33,776 nt of DNA from Bacteroidota bacterium. GTDB lineage: Bacteria > Bacteroidota > Rhodothermia > Rhodothermales > Bin80. The stretch spans positions 1 through 33,776 of the forward strand of contig JAPPGC010000015.1 in the NCBI GenBank assembly GCA_028875125.1, read 5' to 3'. Under the pieces are notes generated by a model, which saw only the letters and a program-made list of their open reading frames with translations, was not told where the DNA came from and did no database searches. This document shows, one piece after another, positions 32,032-33,776 of this stretch. The stretch's first letter is position 1. Each line of letters starts with the position of its first letter. The position numbers and the translations under genes are program-made.

Positions 32032-32118
32032 GGTTTCTCGCCACTCAAAATGAATCGTGATTTTCTTATACGGAGTTATTGGTGTCGTGTGCCGCTGCAT
32101 GGTCGGCATTCCAGTCAT

Positions 32119-33064
32119 TTACCGACTCACCTGAAATGTCAGAAGTACTAAATAGAATACCCATATTACGTATATCCAGGAGTGAATAATGTAAACCTCA
32201 TGCACGTTCGATCAACTATTCGATGCTTCACTCCTTTGTCTATACGGAATCTTCTGATTATGTTGAACCAAATTGTATTTATTCGCAAGGGCAATCTGCT
32301 AGACAATCCCAATAACCCGGTAATGCGCCGCCCACGGCACCAGCATACTAAACTGTGGCACCAATATACACCGAGGCCCATCCATCGTACCCAAGCTGTG
32401 CAAGCGGGCGGCGATGCTACATAGGTACCGCTAATCTTCAAAAACCTTCAAGATGTATCTGGCCTTGCATCTTTCTTCCGTGCTTGGCTATAACTCAATG
32501 ATGGATGATGGAGTACACTGCTGCAAGTGCGGAAGAAAAAACGATTCGAGTGAAAAGCCAAGATCTTTACGGTGCAAGTGGTTTGCTTGACCAACTACAT
32601 GTTGTCGATTTCAGGGATCGATTTAATTCATGGACTGCTACAGCAGGCATTGATGCCCTTGACGGGGATACGTTTACCTGAACATTGCGCCACGAGAGAT
32701 GCCCGCCCGCTCAATAAGATGGCTTGATAGCACCCGGAATCTACCCGGTGTTCAGTGATTATTGTACGGACTCGGCAGTATCCACGACAAATAACAATGG
32801 GGTTGGCGACAACTCGTTTGAATAGATTTGTTCATAATAAATCGACCAGAATCATTTGAATCAATTATGATTTACCAAATTCCTGGATCGGAGCATACCT
32901 TCCCCCTAGTCAGACTACTTGCTGATTCACCTACACCTGCCTCCATCTGGGTAACACGGTGCCTTCATTTCGGCCGCGACCAAATAGAAAGCGCGCACGA
33001 TGACAAACACCGTGCGCGCTCAATCTTGCAATCCAACCGGCGAGGCTGGACCAAAGTCTGACGG
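32119..33064. other. Long sparse region with one possible short frame
   Basis: Over 900 bases show no secure gene. A 58-residue frame from ATG 32505 to TGA 32681 (MMEYTAASAEEKTIRVKSQD at its start) has protein-like composition but no ribosome-binding site or family. An 8-bp inverted repeat GGAGTGAA/TTCACTCC (32179-32186 and 32227-32234) lies near the left end. Longer frames (minus 32166-32441, plus 32828-33061) look like chance. Confidence 0.3.
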
Positions 33065-33499
33065 CTACCCAGTGACTGGATTCTGATGATTATTATAATA
33101 GTCGTTCAACACTGATGCCACCGTCAACCGCCCTTCGTCAAACTCCGCCTGCGTCGTATTACGAGCGAGAAAATCCTGAGCACGATTGCCTCCAATAGCC
33201 TGGAGCAAAGCTACAGCCAGTTTTCGGTTCTTTGGGGACTTTGATTCTTCGTAGATCTTGTTTAGGAGTGACCTCTGGCCAGCCAGATCAACCTTGTCTC
33301 GGTAGAGCGTGGCCAACACTATTGCATTCTTGAGTGTCTGCTCACGAACCGACTGGTATTCAGAGTCCAACGAAGTTTCAAGTTGAGCGATTGCCAGATT
33401 CTACCGAACGGTTTCGTCTGCAAGTATTGGAGTGCTGTCCTGTGCGAGGAGGGGTGCTGCGAACAACACCAGGAGACAAAAAGCGAGAAGTTGTTTCAT
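33065..33499 (-). pseudogene. Secreted small helical protein interrupted by in-frame TAG
   Basis: From ATG 33499 a clear Sec signal (MKQLLAFCLLVLFAAPLLAQ) leads into DSTPILADETVR, then TAG at codon 33 (33401-33403), and the same frame continues to the TGA at 33065 for a total of 144 codons. The downstream part (NLAIAQLETSLDSEYQSVRE, KNRKLAVALLQAIGG) is a run of amphipathic helices like the HEAT-like small periplasmic proteins known from this phylum. Signal and domain fit one protein, so this is a nonsense-interrupted gene and the annotatable piece alone (101 residues from 33370) is misleading. A CAG to TAG change is the simplest cause. The function is unknown. Confidence 0.65.
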
Positions 33500-33578
33500 T
33501 GTATTAGGAGGATTGAGTTTGAATGTGAACCTGCGTATCAGTACGGAAAATGCTTAGCATAGGTTACATTTATCTAGC

Positions 33579-33621
33579 GACAGTTAAAATTACGGTATGA
33601 CGACAATTAAAATTAGGGTAT
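33579..33621. repeat. Two imperfect 20-bp direct repeats near the window end
   Basis: GACAGTTAAAATTACGGTAT (33579-33598) and GACAATTAAAATTAGGGTAT (33602-33621) differ at two positions and are 3 nt apart. Multiple short direct repeats around a GACAGTTAAAATT core resemble the termini of IS21-family elements. A transposase would have to lie beyond 33776, so this remains a hint. Confidence 0.4.
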
Positions 33622-33656
33622 GGGGGATCTCGTCCAACGTACCTTCTCGCACCTGG

Positions 33657-33688
33657 GTTCCGTTCCATCGCTGGCGATGGAACGGAAC
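33657..33688. repeat. Perfect 15-bp inverted repeat with 2-nt loop
   Basis: GTTCCGTTCCATCGC (33657-33671) is followed by TG and its exact reverse complement (33674-33688). The stem is very stable, but no T run follows, so it is not a standard terminator. Together with the direct repeats at 33579 it may belong to an insertion element reaching past the window edge. Confidence 0.6.
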
Positions 33689-33776
33689 GTCTATGGGCAT
33701 GATTTTGGGGGGCCTGGGCGGGGGGGCTTGTCCGTCTCAAGGTCTCACGATCCCTCTTCTCTCTTGGCCCTTTTAC

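Noticed and set aside
907-33499. TAG as a recoded sense codon, to explain the interrupted genes
   Set aside because: TAG ends hicB, addA, tamB, the PH gene and the DUF4268 gene at their natural ends, so it works as a stop in this genome.
1-33776. CRISPR arrays, tRNA and rRNA genes
   Set aside because: No regularly spaced repeats, no cloverleaf-like sequence with a T-loop GGTTCRA motif and no rRNA-like sequence were noticed; a covariance-model scan would be decisive.

Overview
Organism. The window looks like a chromosome segment of a Bacteroidota/Rhodothermota-type Gram-negative (my best guess is a Rhodothermaceae-like marine bacterium). The reasons are a C-terminal T9SS sorting domain, outer-membrane machinery (TonB receptor, TamB, beta-barrel protein, several lipoproteins), a six-bladed-propeller-type lipoprotein and an IS1595-type transposase. 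This is inference from gene content; there is no rRNA or other marker gene.

Layout. (1) Bases 1-4720 are a scrambled accessory region: a truncated DNA methyltransferase with a small basic partner, a DUF2513 remnant, a lipoprotein gene broken by an in-frame TAG, a small membrane protein, a hicBA toxin-antitoxin pair, a frameshifted trypsin-like protease, a 66-residue protein and a dead IS1595 transposase. A second, fossil transposase tail lies behind hicA, and a promoter-like block recurs in front of the small gene units, so this may be an array of transposon passenger cassettes. (2) Bases 4900-13250 are housekeeping: a HAD phosphatase, an addB/addA-like DNA-repair helicase-nuclease pair and convergent hemL. 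(3) Bases 14048-18513 hold three same-strand genes: a large N6-adenine methyltransferase with a possible N-terminal nuclease fold, a bacterial PH-domain protein and a DUF4268 (PD-(D/E)XK-like) protein. This is a candidate restriction or defence cluster. (4) Bases 18523-26669 encode cell-envelope proteins: a propeller-type lipoprotein, a lipoprotein sialate O-acetylesterase and a TamB-domain protein. (5) Bases 27192-30769 are a cobalamin-uptake unit: promoter, B12 riboswitch, BtuB-like receptor and, 12 nt later, a BtuG-like propeller carrying a T9SS sorting tail. (6) Bases 30770-33776 are sparse: a beta-barrel protein, a secreted small protein broken by an in-frame TAG, and terminal repeats that may mark another insertion element.

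How the genes work together. The riboswitch unit is the clearest functional system. BtuB would transport corrinoids across the outer membrane and the propeller would capture them at the surface; it appears to be attached by T9SS instead of the lipid anchor known from Bacteroides. The second theme is decay: three genes carry in-frame stops (two stops in the transposase), one has a frameshift, and the large methyltransferase may have lost its last 49 codons to a TGA, because its frame continues to an ATGA overlap with the next gene. TAG and TGA serve as normal stops elsewhere in the window, so recoding is unlikely.
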